Of a stretch of 20,213 bases of DNA, positions 20,091 through 20,213 are shown piece after piece. This DNA is from Spirogloea muscicola (taxonomy: Eukaryota; Streptophyta; Zygnematophyceae; Spirogloeales; Spirogloeaceae). Made by a program: the position numbers and the translations under genes. The stretch is from contig WELB01000138.1 of the NCBI GenBank assembly GCA_009602725.1, forward strand, positions 216,181 through 236,393. The letters run 5' to 3'. Numbering within the stretch: the first letter of the stretch is position 1; each line of letters opens with the position of its first letter. A model generated the notes under the pieces. It saw only the letters and a program-made list of their open reading frames with translations, was not told where the DNA came from and ran no database searches.

Positions 20091-20213
<123 letters not shown>

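Overview
The window looks like a whole contig from a green plant, most likely a streptophyte alga or an early-diverging land plant. Two intron-rich genes dominate it. One is exportin-1, full length at about 1,074 residues and closest to plant XPO1 as I remember it. The other is a leucine-rich-repeat receptor-like kinase of plant type. Introns are mostly 100-370 nt, and about two thirds of the exportin-1 acceptors end in TGCAG. The contig starts in a CT microsatellite and ends in a run of 122 T, so both ends look like assembly breaks in simple sequence. I assigned no species.

Layout. (1) 1-877, plus strand: simple and tandem repeats, then a small four-exon gene for a conserved protein with GWRKIAF, TAETRAR and DLLGIGEYRG motifs; as written it carries a one-base frameshift. 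(2) 878-1814: no gene recognised. (3) 1815-7191, minus strand: a 14-exon LRR receptor-like kinase of about 792 aa. It has three LRRs, a proline-rich hinge, a Cys-containing juxtamembrane ectodomain like that of LRR-VIII kinases, one membrane helix, and a kinase domain that has lost the DFG Asp and the glycine-loop glycines. (4) 7192-7830: a GC-rich divergent promoter region with GCC/CGG runs. (5) 7831-17813, plus strand: exportin-1 (XPO1/CRM1), 31 constitutive exon positions. (6) 17814-20213: a poorly resolved region with diverged repeats, an orphan minus-strand signal-peptide exon at 19905-19989, and the poly-T end.

Main discovery. Exportin-1 exon 17 encodes the HEAT-11 wall of the nuclear-export-signal groove, including the leptomycin-reactive cysteine (human Cys528). 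It is present twice in tandem (12970-13067 and 13180-13277). The copies have the same length (98 nt), the same phases (0 in, 2 out) and 20 of 33 identical residues, with 11 of those 20 codons differing silently. Including both copies or neither puts a stop codon in exon 18, so the arrangement fits mutually exclusive splicing. The second copy changes the reactive Cys to Ser and the next Glu to Lys but keeps the other NES-groove residues. The gene is therefore predicted to make two cargo receptors, one Cys-type and one Ser-type that should resist leptomycin. The longest intron of the same gene holds a second candidate duplicate exon (16610-16702).

Exportin-1 carries NES proteins out of the nucleus with RanGTP. 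The receptor kinase would act at the plasma membrane. Apart from a shared upstream region, nothing in the sequence links their functions.
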